30,051 nt of DNA, from contig CABPZP010000019.1 in the NCBI GenBank assembly GCA_902461935.1, positions 1 through 30,051 on the forward strand, given 5' to 3'. The DNA comes from Merdicola sp905200315. GTDB lineage: Bacteria; Bacillota; Clostridia; TANB77; CAG-508. Both the position numbers and the translations under genes were made by a program. Shown in pieces: positions 1 through 7,095 of the stretch (its first letter is position 1; each line of letters begins with the position of its first letter). The notes beneath the pieces are model-generated. The model was given only the letters and a program-made list of their open reading frames with translations. It did no database searches and was not told the origin of the DNA.

Positions 1-158
1 TATATAAGAAAAGTATTAATTACTTAAAAAAGCAGAATAAATATTTTACTAAAACAGAATGGAACAAAATAGCAAATGAAAATAATTTATTAAGTGCAAG
101 AACAATAGAATATTTCTCTGGAAAGAGTCTAAAAAAATTAATTAATGAAAATGCCTAG
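1..158 (+). CDS. C-terminal end of a truncated-by-window protein, HNH-associated-repeat-like
   Basis: An open frame (codons in phase with position 3) runs from the window edge to a TAG at 156-158 and gives the last 51 residues of a protein. The visible part contains FTKTEWNKIANENNLLSART followed by a Lys/Leu-rich helix ending in INENA. The pattern of Trp, Ala, Thr-Ile and an aromatic-Ser-Gly turn resembles the small helical repeats that often sit beside homing endonucleases or in phage and element proteins. This is a resemblance by eye only. The start is outside the window. The stop codon lies inside the hairpin at 151-173. Confidence 0.45.
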   Translation, partial: YKKSINYLKKQNKYFTKTEWNKIANENNLLSARTIEYFSGKSLKKLINENA

Positions 159-173
159 TATAAAACTAGGCAT
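151..173. terminator. Bidirectional terminator between convergent genes
   Basis: ATGCCTAGT and ACTAGGCAT form a perfect 9-bp inverted repeat around a 5-base loop. It is followed by a T-rich stretch on the plus strand, and the minus-strand exit is also T-rich. It overlaps the stop codons of both the plus-strand partial gene and the minus-strand XRE gene, as expected for a shared terminator. Confidence 0.8.
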
Positions 174-486
174 CATCTTTTATATTCAAAACTAAATCTA
201 ATAACTGACTAACTTCTAAAGCTTCTTTAGAATCTAAACCGTATTTTTTAATTCTTCTATACATTTCTTTTCTTAGAACCTCAATATCAAGTCTAGTATA
301 AAATAAATCTTTAACATTAACATCTAATACTCTTGAAATCTTATATAAAGAAGATAAAGTAGGATTATATTTCTTATTATTTTCAAGTTCAGAAATATAA
401 CTTCTAGATAATCCAGTTTCTTTACTTAACTGTCTTGCAGATATATTTTTATTATTTCTAATTTCTTTAATTCTAAATACAAACAT
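166..486 (-). CDS. XRE-family regulator with a Spo0E-like C-terminal segment
   Basis: A 106-aa protein. Residues about 5-60 form an XRE/Cro helix-turn-helix domain, with a recognition-helix region around LSRSYISELENNKKYNPT. Residues about 66-100 (IEVLRKEMYRRIKKYGLDS, then SQLLD at 93-97) resemble the Spo0E family, whose small aspartyl-phosphate phosphatases dephosphorylate Spo0A and carry the signature SQELD. Here the Glu of the signature is Leu. The protein could bind DNA while acting on, or sensing, the sporulation phosphorelay; that role is inferred. The ATG is preceded by GAGG. The 3' end shares a terminator with the convergent partial gene. A short inverted repeat at 496-510, just upstream of the start, is a possible autoregulatory operator. 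The HTH call is firm and the Spo0E call moderate. Confidence 0.85.
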   Translation of the reverse strand: MFVFRIKEIRNNKNISARQLSKETGLSRSYISELENNKKYNPTLSSLYKISRVLDVNVKDLFYTRLDIEVLRKEMYRRIKKYGLDSKEALEVSQLLDLVLNIKDDA

Positions 487-495
487 ATAAAACCT

Positions 496-510
496 CTAAT
501 ATAGTATTAG
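496..510. promoter_or_regulatory. Possible operator upstream of the XRE gene
   Basis: CTAATA-TAG-TATTAG is a perfect 6-bp inverted repeat located 10 bases upstream of the XRE start codon. XRE repressors often bind such palindromes in their own promoters. The repeat is short in an AT-rich background, so chance is possible. Confidence 0.3.
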
Positions 511-545
511 AATATTTTATAATTTTTATTCGAAATTGAATAGTC

Positions 546-562
546 TGTCGCTGTCAGCGACA
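546..562. repeat. GC-rich hairpin TGTCGCTG-T-CAGCGACA
   Basis: Perfect 8-bp inverted repeat with a 1-base centre, much richer in GC than its surroundings. It lies between the divergent XRE gene and the small gene at 743. It looks like the other GC-rich intergenic hairpins in this window (8292, 8383, 13864, 17831, 18658), but it shares no clear flanking sequence with them. Confidence 0.5.
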
Positions 563-593
563 TATTTGTGTCGAATGTCGCGGTCGATTTTTG

Positions 594-622
594 TTGCCTT
601 TTGTAAAATGTTGTAATACAAT
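594..622 (+). promoter_or_regulatory. Candidate promoter toward the small gene at 743
   Basis: TTGCCT, a 17-base spacer and TACAAT fit a vegetative sigma-A promoter with a weak -35. It would leave a leader of over 100 bases containing the inverted repeats at 632-663 and 668-709. Confidence 0.35.
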
Positions 623-709
623 CATAAAAAAGAGATAGCTCGACTGGAACTCGGAACTATCTCAATGGATTGTATATTATGCAAAATCAACTACATATAA
701 TATACAATC
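616..709. repeat. Three GATTGTAT-type half-sites and a nested hairpin in a divergent region
   Basis: ATACAATC occurs at 616-623 and 702-709, and its complement GATTGTAT at 668-675. The last two extend to a perfect 13-bp inverted repeat (668-680 and 697-709) with a 16-base loop. Between the first and second sites lies another inverted repeat, GAGATAG/CTATCTC (632-638 and 657-663). The arrangement could be a set of operators for the neighbouring XRE regulator or a structured leader for the small gene at 743. There is no T run after the hairpins, so they are not typical terminators. Confidence 0.45.
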
Positions 710-742
710 TAAAATTAAATTTGTCAAATTTTGGAGGAGTAT

Positions 743-877
743 ATGGAAGAATTAGAAGAAGTAGTAAAAGAATTAAGTTTTAGAGAAAGGACTATATTAA
801 AAATATTTAAAAAGACATTTATAAAATTTTATAATTATACAAGAATAGAAATAGTAAATAAGTTTATTAATGATTAA
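743..877 (+). CDS. 44-aa small protein, unknown function
   Basis: An ATG at 743 preceded by GGAGGAG at ideal spacing opens a 44-codon frame ending in TAA at 875-877. The protein starts MEELEEVVKELSF with an acidic helix, then a basic, aromatic-rich second half (residues about 20-44). It has no recognisable domain and no clear membrane segment. Small helical proteins of this size are common in integrated elements of Clostridia, and the XRE gene and the repeats around it fit such an origin, but I cannot assign a function. The strong ribosome site is the main support. Confidence 0.55.
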   Translation: MEELEEVVKELSFRERTILKIFKKTFIKFYNYTRIEIVNKFIND

Positions 878-887
878 GATATTTTTT

Positions 888-929
888 GTATGCAATTATT
901 TAATTTTTGTATGCAATTTGTATGCAATT
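888..929. repeat. Three direct copies of GTATGCAATT
   Basis: GTATGCAATT occurs at 888-897, 909-918 and 920-929 with start-to-start distances of 21 and 11 bases. The first two are each preceded by five or more T and the first and last are followed by ATT. This lies in a gene-free stretch (878-1053) next to the tRNA operon. Spacing by multiples of about 10.5 bases suggests protein sites on one face of the DNA, for example recombinase or regulator sites at an element end. Confidence 0.5.
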
Positions 930-1053
930 ATTCAAGTTAATAATAAAAAATAATAATTTGTTAATGATAAATTATAAAAAATAACTTAGAGTTAAAATAC
1001 TTGAAAGTATTGAAATTAAAGGAAATTTATAAAATAATAAGTACACAATAAAA

Positions 1054-1083
1054 AATAATACAATTTAATAAAATTGTATTATT
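1054..1083 (-). terminator. Terminator of the tRNA operon
   Basis: AATAATACAATTT and AAATTGTATTATT form a perfect 13-bp inverted repeat with a 4-base loop. On the minus strand the stem is followed by TTTTATTG. It lies about 12 bases downstream of tRNA-Cys, so it ends the tRNA transcript. Confidence 0.75.
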
Positions 1084-1094
1084 TTTCTATATAT

Positions 1095-1169
1095 TGGAGG
1101 CGACACCCGGATTCGAACCGGGGATCAGAGTTTTGCAGACTCGTGCCTTAGCCACTTGGCTATGTCGCC
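1095..1169 (-). tRNA. tRNA-Cys (GCA)
   Basis: The minus strand reads GGCGACATAGCCAAGTGG at the 5' end. It has an anticodon loop CTGCAAA (GCA), a T-arm with GGTTCGAATCC, a 3' acceptor strand TGTCGCC pairing perfectly with the 5' end, a U discriminator as expected for Cys, and an encoded CCA at 1095-1097. It is downstream of tRNA-Gly in one transcript. Confidence 0.97.
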
Positions 1170-1242
1170 ATATTTTAAGTTGCCGTAAGACTTTTGTTAA
1201 TAAATATTATGCAATTGTGTATGAAAATATTACTAAAACATT

Positions 1243-1318
1243 TGGAGCGGGAAACGGGGCTCAAACCCGCGACCTCCGCCTTGGCAAGGCAGCGCTCTAT
1301 CAACTGAGCTATTCCCGC
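1243..1318 (-). tRNA. tRNA-Gly (GCC)
   Basis: The minus strand reads GCGGGAATAGCTCAGTTG at the 5' end. The anticodon loop is TTGCCAA (GCC), the T-arm carries GGTTTGAGCCC, the acceptor closes with TCCCGC, the discriminator is U and CCA is encoded at 1243-1245. It is the first gene of the two-tRNA operon. Confidence 0.97.
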
Positions 1319-1338
1319 ACTAAATTAAGAGCAAAATT

Positions 1339-1367
1339 ATAATAACAAAAATATTAATTTTAGTCAA
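1339..1367 (-). promoter_or_regulatory. Promoter of the tRNA operon
   Basis: On the minus strand TTGACT (1362-1367), a 17-base spacer and TATTAT (1339-1344) form a near-consensus sigma-A promoter about 20 bases upstream of the tRNA-Gly 5' end. Confidence 0.75.
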
Positions 1368-1427
1368 TAGATATAATGAAAAAACAAAAAAAATTTGAGA
1401 TTTATTTCTAAAAAAGACAGATAAAAA

Positions 1428-1542
1428 ACTTACGGAGATACGGTGTTTATGAATTGTATCATTTTATTATACAGAACAATTATAAAAATGTAATATAAAT
1501 ATAAAATTTGAGAAAAAGATGGAAAAAACCTATTCCGTAAGT
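1428..1542. other. Gene-free leader region with a long-range inverted repeat
   Basis: Between the tRNA promoter and the adhesin promoter there is no gene (1368-1580). ACTTACGGA (1428-1436) and TCCGTAAGT (1534-1542) are perfect complements 97 bases apart, and a smaller pair GATAC/GTATC lies just inside the first arm. This could be a folded non-coding RNA or a binding-site pair. I see no match to a riboswitch or known RNA family that I can recall. Confidence 0.3.
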
Positions 1543-1580
1543 GAAAAATGAATGGAAAGAAATCTACCATTTTTTATATA

Positions 1581-1608
1581 TTGACTTTATATAATAATAA
1601 TGTAAAAT
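1581..1608 (+). promoter_or_regulatory. Promoter of the adhesin gene
   Basis: TTGACT (1581-1586), a 16-base spacer and TAAAAT (1603-1608) form a good sigma-A promoter 33 bases upstream of the adhesin ATG. It leaves a short leader with AAGGAG before the start. Confidence 0.65.
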
Positions 1609-1641
1609 TATTTTAAAGTTATTTTTATAAGGAGAAGTTAT

Positions 1642-4600
1642 ATGAAGGGTAAGGGCAATAAAAAAATAATTGGAATAATTCTTAGCTTTATAGCAGTTTT
1701 TATTTTTTGCAATAGTGTAAACGCTGCAAGTATTAATTTAGCAATAGATGAATTTAGAGGTTTGGATAGTGACAATAAATATCCAGCCTATGGATTAAGA
1801 AACCAACACATTTATAAAATATATGAAATAAACAATGGAACACAAAATTATAATAGAGCAATATACTGTTTAGACGCTTCGAGAGGATTTGGAAGTGGAA
1901 GCGGATTAAACTTAAATAACTCTACTGAATATAATCAAAGTTTAAATATGTTGAATTCCACTGAAAGGGAAACAGTAAAAGGGTATGAAACTGCAAATAA
2001 CAAAAGTTTTTCAACAGAAGACTATGAAAAGATTTTAAAAATACTAAAAAACAGTTATATACCTGGTTCTACAGATAAAACTTCATATTTGAAAAAAATG
2101 ATCACAAATTATAATGAAAATGATTTTTATATAACAGATAGAGATATCGAGGTTGCACAACAATTAGCAATATGGCATTACTCAAATGAAAATACGGCAA
2201 CTGGAAATACCACTTTTGGAAATTTGTTAGGAAATAGTGAATTAACTGAAATATATCAAACAGTTTATTCAGATGAGGGAAAAGCAAATTTAGATAAAAT
2301 TATAACATATATTACAGAAAACTCAGGAATTGAGGAAAATTATGATAATACATTATATGGATTATCAAATCACAAATATTATAATTTATCATCTCAAATT
2401 TCTTCTGGTTATCAGGAACTAAGAAATCAAGAAGAAATTGCTGAAAGTCCTATAATACCAGAAGAATATAAAGGAATGCAAAATAGATATGAAGGAATAA
2501 AACAAATATATTTAAGTATGCTAAAAATAGCAGAAACAGAAGATAACAATTTATATAATGACAGTGTAAAACCATTATCAATGAGTTCTAATGTAGTAAC
2601 AGTTACAGACGAAGGGAAAAATTATATTGCTGGACCATTTAAGATAGAAAAATATAGTGATGATTTTAGCGATTTTTCATATCAAGTAACAGATGGAGAG
2701 GGAAATAAATTAACAACATACACTATATTAGATAAAGATAAGAATTCAACAGGAAAAACTATACAAGACCTAATTGGAGAAGATTTTTATATAAGATTAC
2801 CTAAAACAACTACTGCAAAAAAGATAAAATTTGAATTTTCTGCTAAATATGATACAACAACAATAAACTATTGGACAAAAGGTGATGCCGTTTCTACAAC
2901 TCAACCAGTTGCAATAGTTGAGAAAAGTAAATTAGATGTTAATGGTGAAAAAGAAGCTACAATACCAGAAGGAAAAGAAATAGATTTTTCTTTAAGAAAA
3001 TTTATTTCAGCAGTAGGAAGTAAAAAATACAATAGAGAACCAGTTGTAAATACAGACAAATTAATTCCAAACGGTTCTGATACAACAGCAAAATATGTAC
3101 ATTCTAAAGAACCAATAAGTGTAAAAGTTGGAGATATTGTTGAATATACAATTAGAGTATATAACGAAGGAGAAGTAAACGGTTATATTGGAAAAGTAGA
3201 AGATAAACTACCAGAAGAATTAACATTTCCAACACAAGATATAGCAACAACAGAAGAATTAAAATCAGCTATAGAATACAATGCAAATTATGGTTGGATA
3301 TTAAATCCAACAACAGGAAATATTGAAACGAATATACTTTCAAAAGATACAGACTTAGATGCTATGCAAAAAGAAATATGTAAAGAACAAAATAGAGACA
3401 GTGCATTATTAAAAGCCTTTAATGGAAGTAAATTAGATTATATAGATATAAAAGTAAAATGCCTAGTAAATGAAAAAGCAACAACAGATGAGAAAATTAC
3501 AAATATAGCAGAAATAACAAAATATGAAGATGAAAATGGAGAAGAAGTAAATCCAGATAGAGACTCAAGTTCTAATAATTTTGAACTACCAGATGGAACA
3601 ATACAAAATGAATATGAAGGTAATGGAAATGATAATGGATACATAAAAGGTGAAGAAGACGATGACGACTTTGAAAGAATTGTAATAGAAAAACCATTTG
3701 ATTTATCTTTAAGAAAAAATATTACAGAAATAGATGGAGCAAAAACAACAGGAAGAACACCAGAAATAGATGTAAGTAAATTAATACCAAACGGAAAAGA
3801 AAGTACATCTGAATATAACCATTCTAAAAAGCCATTAGAAGTTGTAAAAGGAAGTACAATAACATATACAATAACAGTATATAACGAAGGTGAAATAGAT
3901 GGATATGTAAACGAAATTACAGATTATTTACCACCAGAATTAGAATTTGTAGAAAATAGTGAAATTAATAAACAATATAAATGGGAAGTATCTAAAGATG
4001 GAAGAACAGTAAAATCTACATATTTACAATATACAGGTGCAAATACAGAAAATTTACTAAAAGCATTTGATAAAACAACAAATACATTAAGTAGCAAATC
4101 TGTTCAAATACAATGTAAAGTTAAAGGAACAGCAGAGTATGGAAAAATTTTAACTAACCTAGCTCAAATTACAGAAGATTGTGATTCAGAAGGAAACGAA
4201 ATAACAGATAGAGATTCTATTCCAGATGACAACTTTAAATTACCAAAAGACGAAGATTTACCAAAATATAAAGAAGATGAAGAAGATAAAAAATATGTTC
4301 CAGGTCAAGAAGACGATGACGACTACGAAAAAGTTAAAGTAGTATATTTTGATTTAGCATTAAGAAAAATAGTAAGTAAAGCAATGATTACAGAAAATGG
4401 AGAAACAACAGTTACAGAAACAAACCATAAATTTGAAGATGCCCCAGAAGAAATTGTAAAAGTTGATTTAGGAAGAAAGAATCTAAAAAATGTAACAGTA
4501 AAATTTGAATATCAAATTAGAATTACAAATGAAGGAATGATTGCAGGATACGCAAAAGAAGTAAAAGACTATATACCAGAAGGATTAGAATTTAATAAAG

Positions 4601-4965
4601 AAGACAATCCATTATGGACAGAAAACTCAGAAGGAATTATAACAACAGATCAACTAAAAGATACACTATTACAACCAGGAGAAAGTAAAGTAGTTACAGT
4701 ATTATTAACATGGAAAAATAGTCAAGAAAATATGGGACTAAAAGTAAATGTAGCAGAAATAAGTAAAGACTATAACGAATTTAACACTCCAGATATAGAC
4801 TCAACACCAGATAATAAAGCAGATGGAGAAGATGACATAGATGATGCACCAGTTATGCTTTCAATAATACTAGGACAAAACACAAAAACATACTTTGGAC
4901 TTACAATTTTAATGCTAACAACAATTGCCGTTGGAATTGTATTAATAAAGAAATTTGTACTATAA
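1642..4965 (+). CDS. Thioester-domain (TQXA-type) cell-surface adhesin with three repeat domains
   Basis: A 1107-aa secreted, membrane-anchored surface protein. Residues 1-29 are a signal peptide ending VNAA. Next comes a thioester-type domain with Cys76 in YCLD and Gln173/Gln174 in QQLAIWHY. These are the expected partners of an internal Cys-Gln thioester, which in Gram-positive adhesins bonds covalently to host or surface targets. Three related domains follow, starting near residues 448, 687 and 904 (DFSLRKF, DLSLRKN, DLALRKI). Each carries the pattern NEGE/NEGM-x2-GY and ends near a Tyr/Asp-rich acidic linker such as EEDDDDFE or QEDDDDYE. They look like DUF11/Cna-type stalk domains, which may hold isopeptide bonds. 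The C-terminus (about 1083-1105) is one hydrophobic helix followed by Lys and has no LPXTG motif, so anchoring is by membrane. AAGGAG precedes the ATG and a terminator follows the stop. Ligand unknown. Confidence 0.9.
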   Translation: MKGKGNKKIIGIILSFIAVFIFCNSVNAASINLAIDEFRGLDSDNKYPAYGLRNQHIYKIYEINNGTQNYNRAIYCLDASRGFGSGSGLNLNNSTEYNQSLNMLNSTERETVKGYETANNKSFSTEDYEKILKILKNSYIPGSTDKTSYLKKMITNYNENDFYITDRDIEVAQQLAIWHYSNENTATGNTTFGNLLGNSELTEIYQTVYSDEGKANLDKIITYITENSGIEENYDNTLYGLSNHKYYNLSSQISSGYQELRNQEEIAESPIIPEEYKGMQNRYEGIKQIYLSMLKIAETEDNNLYNDSVKPLSMSSNVVTVTDEGKNYIAGPFKIEKYSDDFSDFSYQVTDGEGNKLTTYTILDKDKNSTGKTIQDLIGEDFYIRLPKTTTAKKIKFEFSAKYDTTTINYWTKGDAVSTTQPVAIVEKSKLDVNGEKEATIPEGKEIDFSLRKFISAVGSKKYNREPVVNTDKLIPNGSDTTAKYVHSKEPISVKVGDIVEYTIRVYNEGEVNGYIGKVEDKLPEELTFPTQDIATTEELKSAIEYNANYGWILNPTTGNIETNILSKDTDLDAMQKEICKEQNRDSALLKAFNGSKLDYIDIKVKCLVNEKATTDEKITNIAEITKYEDENGEEVNPDRDSSSNNFELPDGTIQNEYEGNGNDNGYIKGEEDDDDFERIVIEKPFDLSLRKNITEIDGAKTTGRTPEIDVSKLIPNGKESTSEYNHSKKPLEVVKGSTITYTITVYNEGEIDGYVNEITDYLPPELEFVENSEINKQYKWEVSKDGRTVKSTYLQYTGANTENLLKAFDKTTNTLSSKSVQIQCKVKGTAEYGKILTNLAQITEDCDSEGNEITDRDSIPDDNFKLPKDEDLPKYKEDEEDKKYVPGQEDDDDYEKVKVVYFDLALRKIVSKAMITENGETTVTETNHKFEDAPEEIVKVDLGRKNLKNVTVKFEYQIRITNEGMIAGYAKEVKDYIPEGLEFNKEDNPLWTENSEGIITTDQLKDTLLQPGESKVVTVLLTWKNSQENMGLKVNVAEISKDYNEFNTPDIDSTPDNKADGEDDIDDAPVMLSIILGQNTKTYFGLTILMLTTIAVGIVLIKKFVL

Positions 4966-4977
4966 AAAACTATACAA

Positions 4978-4998
4978 GCGGTCATTGACCGCCTTTTT
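4978..4998 (+). terminator. Terminator of the adhesin gene
   Basis: GCGGTC-ATT-GACCGC is a GC-rich hairpin followed by CTTTTT, 12 bases after the adhesin stop codon. Confidence 0.9.
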
Positions 4999-5030
4999 AT
5001 ATAATAGAAAAGATTTATTGAAATTTAATA

Positions 5031-5059
5031 TTTACATTAAAAAAATGTTATGTTATAAT
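5031..5059 (+). promoter_or_regulatory. Promoter of the Ig-like membrane protein gene
   Basis: TTTACA, a 17-base spacer and a perfect TATAAT, 26 bases upstream of the chosen ATG. Confidence 0.75.
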
Positions 5060-5085
5060 TTTTGCTAGACGATGAGGTGAAATAT

Positions 5086-6024
5086 ATGGTAAATCAAATT
5101 CTTAGTGTTAGTGACAATAAAAAAACTAAGAAAAATTTTTCAAGTAATATAGAAATTAAAAAAATAATAAAATTTTTTATAATAATATTAATAATATTTT
5201 CAATATCATGTATAGGAGTTATTGGATATTCATTTGCAAAAAATAATAATATGAGTATTGGAGTTTCTAAGCCAGAAGTAAGTGTTGAAAAGCAAAACGA
5301 AGAGTTAGTAGTAATTGCATCATCAAAAAAAGGTGTAGATAGAATAGAATACAAATGGAATGAGGATGGTGAAACACAAACAATAAATGTAAATGGCCAA
5401 GAATATATAGAACAAAATATAGAACTACCAGTTGGAAGCAATACCTTAAAATTAGTTGTTTACGATATAAATGGAAAAACAGCAGGTTACGAGAAAAAAT
5501 ATGATGTTGAAGCTAAAGCTCCTCAATTAGCACTAGAAGGAAGCAGTGGAAAACTAAAAATAACAGCAAAAGATAATGAACAAATGGCATACATTACATA
5601 CAGATGGGACGATGGAGACGAAGAGAAAATAGAACCAACGGAAAATTCATTAGCACAAATAGAAACAGAAATAGATATACCAAAGGGACAACATACAATA
5701 ACAGTAGTTGCAGTAAACAAAAAGAATTTAACAACAGAAAAAACACAAGAAGTAAAAGGGGTAGTAAAACCTATAATCACAGTAGTGCAAGATGCAGAAA
5801 ATTTGAAAAACTTAATATTATCTGTTTCAGATGAAGAAGCAATAAAAACAATAGAATTTACTTTAAATGGAAAAACATATGAAATAGATTTAAGTAATTA
5901 CCAAGAAAAACAAATTCAATACAGAATTGAAATGAAAGAAGGAGAAAACAATATAACAGTTACAGCAACAAACTTTGATGGAGCAAAAGGTGAATTTGAA
6001 GGAACATGTAATTATAATCCATAA
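5086..6024 (+). CDS. Membrane-anchored protein with repeated Ig-like extracellular domains
   Basis: A 312-aa protein from the ATG at 5086, which has GAGGTGA six bases upstream; a TTG at 5062 in the same frame lacks a ribosome site and overlaps the promoter. A Lys-rich cytoplasmic start is followed by one hydrophobic helix at about residues 24-46 (FFIIILIIFSISCIGVIGY). The rest is outside the cell. It contains three similar beta-rich units of about 80 residues, each with a Trp/Tyr strand and an endpoint like LPVGSNTLKLVVYD, IPKGQHTITVVAVN or MKEGENNITVTATN. These resemble bacterial Ig-like or chitobiase-type folds. No catalytic motif is visible. Its own promoter and terminator separate it from both neighbours, although it sits between an adhesin and a diguanylate cyclase. 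A structural or envelope role is inferred. Confidence 0.8.
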   Translation: MVNQILSVSDNKKTKKNFSSNIEIKKIIKFFIIILIIFSISCIGVIGYSFAKNNNMSIGVSKPEVSVEKQNEELVVIASSKKGVDRIEYKWNEDGETQTINVNGQEYIEQNIELPVGSNTLKLVVYDINGKTAGYEKKYDVEAKAPQLALEGSSGKLKITAKDNEQMAYITYRWDDGDEEKIEPTENSLAQIETEIDIPKGQHTITVVAVNKKNLTTEKTQEVKGVVKPIITVVQDAENLKNLILSVSDEEAIKTIEFTLNGKTYEIDLSNYQEKQIQYRIEMKEGENNITVTATNFDGAKGEFEGTCNYNP

Positions 6025-6028
6025 AATA

Positions 6029-6052
6029 AGGGTCGAACTTCCGGCCCTATTT
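6029..6052 (+). terminator. Terminator after the Ig-like protein gene
   Basis: AGGGTCG and CGGCCCT pair (one G-U) around a short loop six bases after the stop codon. The following T stretch is weak (ATTTGTCC). Confidence 0.65.
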
Positions 6053-6058
6053 GTCCTG

Positions 6059-6072
6059 TTATAGGAAATTTC
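6059..6072 (+). repeat. Partial copy of the TTATAGGAAATTT intergenic repeat
   Basis: TTATAGGAAATTTC is shared with 13841-13854 and, except for the last base, with 18689-18702. Here only the left end of the element is recognisable. Confidence 0.5.
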
Positions 6073-6110
6073 CATTTTTATGTGAAAGATGATAAACAAA
6101 GGAGAATCAT

Positions 6111-7034
6111 ATGTTACAAGAGATATATATAATAAATGATAACTTAGAAGATTCAAACAAAATAGAAAAAATATTAGAAAATGAAAATTTTAAAATAAAA
6201 AACTTTAAAACTGAGCAGATAGATATAGCACTAAAAAATATTCCTTCGTTAATTATAGTTGATGAAGACAATTTAAAAAAAGACATTATAGAATTTTGCA
6301 GAGAAATAAGAGCAAACGAGGATAATGGAATAACTCCAATAATTGTATTATCCTCAAATAATGAAAAAAAACATAGATTAGCAGTTTTAGAAACAGCTGT
6401 AGAATACTATATAAAAAAGCCAATGGATATAGATTATTTATATTATACTGTAAAAAATTTAATGAGATTAATGGCTGTAAATAGAACAGTAAGTCCTTTA
6501 ACAGGCCTTCCAGGAAATGTTCAAATATTAGCAGAACTAAAGAAAAGAGTAATGAATGAAGAAGAATTTGCAGTATTATATGCAGATTTAGATCACTTTA
6601 AGGAATACAATGATGTTTATGGATTTTTAAAAGGAGATGAAATAATAAAATATACTGCAAAAACAATAGTAAGAAATGTGCACAGCTTAAAAGGAAATCA
6701 TTGCTTTGTAGGTCATATTGGAGGAGATGACTTTGTAGCAATAGTTTCAAAAACAGACTATGAACAAGTATGTCAAAACATACTTGCAGAATTTGATAAA
6801 GATATACACAAATTCTTTACAGCGGAAGATTTAGAAAGAGGATATTTAGAAGTAGCAAATAGAAAAGGAATAATAGAACAATTCCCATTAACATCGTTAT
6901 CAATAGGAGTTGTAGAAGCAGATAAAGGAAGATTTAAAAACATATTAGAAATAGGAGAATTAGGAGCACAAGTAAAACACGTGGCAAAAACAATAATGGG
7001 AAGCAGTTATGCAATAGATAGAAGAAAAAAATAG
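6111..7034 (+). CDS. Response-regulator diguanylate cyclase (receiver-GGDEF)
   Basis: A 307-aa cytoplasmic protein. Residues about 3-125 look like a divergent CheY-type receiver: acidic cluster DEDN after a hydrophobic strand (LIIVDED), and the conserved Lys in YYIKKP. Residues about 130-305 are a GGDEF domain with SPLTGLPGN, DLDHFKEYND and the active-site loop GGDDF at 204-208, an allowed variant of GGDEF. It should make cyclic di-GMP from two GTP. No RxxD inhibitory site is obvious. AAAGGAG precedes the ATG. No histidine kinase is adjacent. The nearby surface genes are the sort of output cyclic di-GMP controls in Clostridia, but no cyclic di-GMP riboswitch is visible in the window, so the link is circumstantial. 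Confidence 0.93.
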   Translation: MLQEIYIINDNLEDSNKIEKILENENFKIKNFKTEQIDIALKNIPSLIIVDEDNLKKDIIEFCREIRANEDNGITPIIVLSSNNEKKHRLAVLETAVEYYIKKPMDIDYLYYTVKNLMRLMAVNRTVSPLTGLPGNVQILAELKKRVMNEEEFAVLYADLDHFKEYNDVYGFLKGDEIIKYTAKTIVRNVHSLKGNHCFVGHIGGDDFVAIVSKTDYEQVCQNILAEFDKDIHKFFTAEDLERGYLEVANRKGIIEQFPLTSLSIGVVEADKGRFKNILEIGELGAQVKHVAKTIMGSSYAIDRRKK

Positions 7035-7043
7035 TAATAAAAT

Positions 7044-7095
7044 AAAAAATCTCGCATATAAATATATAAAAAATATTTATTATGGGAGATTTTTT
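7044..7095 (+). terminator. Terminator of the cyclase gene that contains the cwlD ribosome site
   Basis: AAAAAATCTC (7044-7053) pairs with GAGATTTTTT (7086-7095), and an inner stem ATAAATAT/ATATTTAT (7058-7065 and 7073-7080) extends the hairpin. The T run ends exactly where the cwlD ATG begins at 7096. The cwlD Shine-Dalgarno GGGAG (7084-7088) overlaps the 3' arm. A CATATAA element at 7055-7061, just after the 5' arm, could be a forespore-type -10. RNA started there would lack the 5' arm and free the ribosome site. Confidence 0.65.

Noticed and set aside
1094..1342. An 82-codon plus-strand open frame
   Set aside because: It runs antisense across both tRNA genes; the tRNAs explain the sequence fully.
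1368..1580. Cyclic di-GMP riboswitch upstream of the adhesin
   Set aside because: The inverted repeat there does not contain the conserved core sequences of the class I or II motifs as I know them.
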